From Pigoraptor vietnamica (Eukaryota > Opisthokonta > Filasterea), in contig CALSCQ010003970.1 in NCBI GenBank assembly GCA_943704525.1, positions 1 through 10,748 of the forward strand: a stretch of DNA of 10,748 nucleotides, given 5' to 3'. This document shows, piece by piece, positions 9,217 through 10,748 of the stretch (positions within the stretch are counted from its first letter, which is position 1; the number at the start of each line of letters is the position of its first letter). The notes below the pieces were generated by a model. It was given only the letters and a program-made list of their open reading frames with translations. It had not been told where the DNA came from and ran no database searches. The translations under genes and the position numbers were made by a program.

Positions 9217-9422
9217 ATACAACAAATTAGCGCGGATCCCAACTGTCGCACCATTAGTCTAATGCATGGCGGCCTGTGTGCGTATTTATCAAATGTCGGC
9301 TTAGTTCAGTTGCTTTATTTGTTTGATTTTGCACAAGGTCGCCTGTGCAAACGACAAGGTTGTAAAATAAAAATCAGCCAACGTCAGCCTGATTGACGAC
9401 AATTTCGATTTAAGCCAAGATC
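9217..9422. other. A+T-richer spacer inside the inverted-repeat unit
   Basis: No gene is seen. The stretch includes AATAAA at 9366-9371, which could serve as a polyadenylation signal for the plus-strand cysteine-rich exon upstream, and a small GCACAAGGTCGCCTGTGC hairpin near 9331-9348. Confidence 0.4.
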
Positions 9423-10245
9423 TCATCGGGCCAGCCTGGACAAGTCGAGTTTTATGGCCAATTCCTTGGCGCGGAGGAGCTCGTCGAACCTGCGTCTCCC
9501 CGGCCGGTCATCATCAGCAATTCATACTTGAACCTATTGACCCCGGCGTTTCATTTGTATACCACGGTCGTTGATCATCGAGTACACTCGAAAAGCAAAA
9601 TCAGCATCGCCGTCGATGTGAATCGCGACACACTTGACGTTTTCCAGAATGTAGCGAACGAACTGGTCAATGTTAACCGAAGCACCAGCCTCAGCGCAGA
9701 GAACGTCGACGAACACCTTTGCGCTTCGCAAAATACGGCGAAATTCCTCGTTCGGATGCGCATTGATGCATTCCTCCGACAGCATTGCTCGCAGGTCCGG
9801 GTTGTATTCATTAAAGGTAGCGTCAAAATCGGTCCGATATGCTTCGGGTGCCACGTAGACGTGCTTCGTCTGCTCCAATGCAAATGGGTTCAAGACGCTC
9901 AATGTCGACGACAAGTAATACCGTTTCGTAATCGACTCGGCGTCGTCTGCAGCAAAGTGCTGTCGCAGAACGGAGAGAAGCACGACGAGCGTGCATATGC
10001 GTTGTTGGCCGTCGACAACAAACGTCTCGACGTCTACTTTGGCCGGCCTCTTGAGAAAAATGAGATTGCCGAGGAAGAAATGAGACTGTTGACCAGCGAA
10101 AGCATCGAGAAGGTCGCGAATAAGCTGCCCCGCGTTTTCCTCTTCCCATTCAGTCGTAACCGCGCTGAAACTCGGGTATGTGAAAAACATAATTCACGCC
10201 GCCGAGTAGCTCTCCAATTTTTAGGAACGTGGGCTCGAATGTCAT
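9423..10245 (-). pseudogene. DUF262 (GmrSD N-domain-like) gene, decayed
   Basis: The longest open stretch is 9534-10190 (218 codons), with FFLGNLIFLKR, the hallmark VVDGQQR (residues 59-64) followed by a TLVVLLSVLR helix, and FRVYSMINDRG near the end. Family members show DGQQR and a downstream N.RG in the nucleotide-binding DUF262 domain; bacterial GmrSD is a type IV restriction nuclease. Upstream, in another frame from ATG 10245, lies FLKIGELLGG...FHIPEFQRGYD followed directly by TGA, the position where the family's QR.Y.W motif has Trp. Downstream of the TAG after the N.RG motif, FKYELLMM and RRFDELLRAKELA appear in shifted frames until TGA at 9423-9425. At least two frame changes plus stops indicate decay or indel errors. 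The C-terminal DUF1524 HNH nuclease half is absent. A bacterial origin is inferred from the usual distribution of the family. Confidence 0.78.
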
Positions 10246-10348
10246 ATTTCTAAGAAATACCCGAATGTAGCACCGTTCTGGTAGACTAGAGCCATTCTGC
10301 TTCCGTTTTCATTTTTTCTCTGAGGCCAACAAAAACCGTTCGAAATTT

Positions 10349-10397
10349 CGTCCGCAAATTGTGACTTGAAATGTCCGCAAATTGCGACTTGTCCGCT
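10349..10397. repeat. 22-bp-period short tandem repeat
   Basis: CGTCCGCAAATTGTGACTTG at about 10349 is followed 22 bp later by TGTCCGCAAATTGCGACTTG and a partial third copy (TGTCCGC). It lies between the DUF262 gene start and the right inverted repeat, where subterminal repeats of a transposon or promoter elements could sit. Function unknown. Confidence 0.75.
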
Positions 10398-10407
10398 TTT
10401 TGCCGGA

Positions 10408-10522
10408 TGTAACAGAGGTGCTCTGAACGCGCTCGAAGAGCGTGTATCCATTCGGGCCGCACTGCGGGACACCGTGGTGAGCGGCGGATCCCTGCGGGCC
10501 GCGAAGCGGGACACGCTCTAAG
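10408..10522 (-). mobile_element. right inverted repeat of the 1.4-kb unit
   Basis: The outer 41 nt (10482-10522) are the reverse complement of 9124-9164 with one mismatch. Inward similarity resumes to about 10408 after an extra block of roughly 25 nt (near 10440-10468). That extra block resembles an inverted copy of the arm itself (AGAGCGTGT...GGGCCGCA near 10437-10461 against TGCGGGCCGC...ACACGCTCT at 10493-10519), so this end could form a long hairpin. It ends 15 bp from the TatD stop codon. Confidence 0.85.
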
Positions 10523-10537
10523 AATTCGCGGCAGACG

Positions 10538-10748
10538 TTACTCCTTCTCGCAGGCAGTCGCCGCCACCTGCTTCAGGCGAAAGAATCGTAAGGTGTTCCA
10601 GTAAAATATGTTCGCGAGCTGCGTTTCGTCCCACCGCAGTTCCCGAGCAATCCTCTTCACCACATAGTATACGTAGGACGGAACGTTCAGGGGGTATTGC
10701 TTCAGAGGCGAGAGAAAGGGCGCGTCGGTCTCTACCATAATGCGGTCT
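10538..10748 (-). CDS. TatD-family metal-dependent hydrolase, C-terminal part
   Basis: The frame runs off the right edge, so the true start is outside the window. The visible residues begin DRIMVETDAPFLSP, matching the family's D-R-[IL]-[LM]-x-E-T-D-[AS]-P-[FY]-L motif; the Asp of ETD is a conserved metal ligand of the TIM-barrel hydrolase. Next come NVPSYVYYVVKRIA, equivalent to the NEP..V..V...IA helix, and ETQLANIFYWNTLRFFRL, the usual C-terminal A....N..R.F motif. The stop is TAA. TatD proteins are Mg-dependent 3'-5' exonucleases or deoxyribonucleases in bacteria and eukaryotes. This end is intact and of normal family length. Confidence 0.9.
   Translation of the reverse strand, partial: DRIMVETDAPFLSPLKQYPLNVPSYVYYVVKRIARELRWDETQLANIFYWNTLRFFRLKQVAATACEKE

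Overview
The window looks like G+C-rich nuclear DNA of a unicellular eukaryote. A nine-exon gene with GT..AG introns of 69-175 nt is readable at the left, typical eukaryotic domains are present (F-box, Sel1-like repeats, MYND finger, class II-like histone deacetylase), and long microsatellites separate genes. I cannot name the lineage from sequence alone. Donors are mostly GTGCGT/GTGAGT/GTGGGT-like. The 21-nt C run at position 1 suggests a contig edge.

Layout. 95-1827 (+): 3' part of an unrecognised multi-exon gene whose nine exons join in consistent phase; its last intron holds a 39-bp tandem repeat that duplicates the 5' splice site. 2012-2932 (-): intact single-exon F-box/Sel1-like-repeat protein, convergent with the first gene. 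2933-3847: divergent intergenic region with a 45-bp-period direct repeat and a long CACGCA/CA microsatellite. 3848-5006 (+): class II-like histone deacetylase with all three zinc ligands and the distal tyrosine motif, but broken by one frameshift and one in-frame TGA. 5303-5934 (-): two exons ending in a clear MYND zinc finger. About 6100-8600 (-): coding-like segments that repeatedly change frame, with a transmembrane segment near 6850; not recognised. 8632-8733: (CT)n tract running into a splice acceptor. 8745-9083 (+): cysteine-rich 3' exon resembling galaxin-type repeats. 9124-10522: a segment bounded by near-perfect inverted repeats and carrying a decayed DUF262 (GmrSD N-domain-like) gene on the minus strand. 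10538-10748 (-): C-terminus of a TatD-family metal-dependent hydrolase, cut by the window edge.

The genes do not form an obvious pathway. The strongest unusual signals are (i) the 1.4-kb inverted-repeat-bounded unit with a bacterial-type DUF262 gene, (ii) the in-phase multiplication of a 5' splice site, and (iii) the contrast between intact genes (first gene, F-box gene) and neighbours with many frameshifts or in-frame TGA codons, which could be gene decay, sequencing indels or, less likely, recoding.
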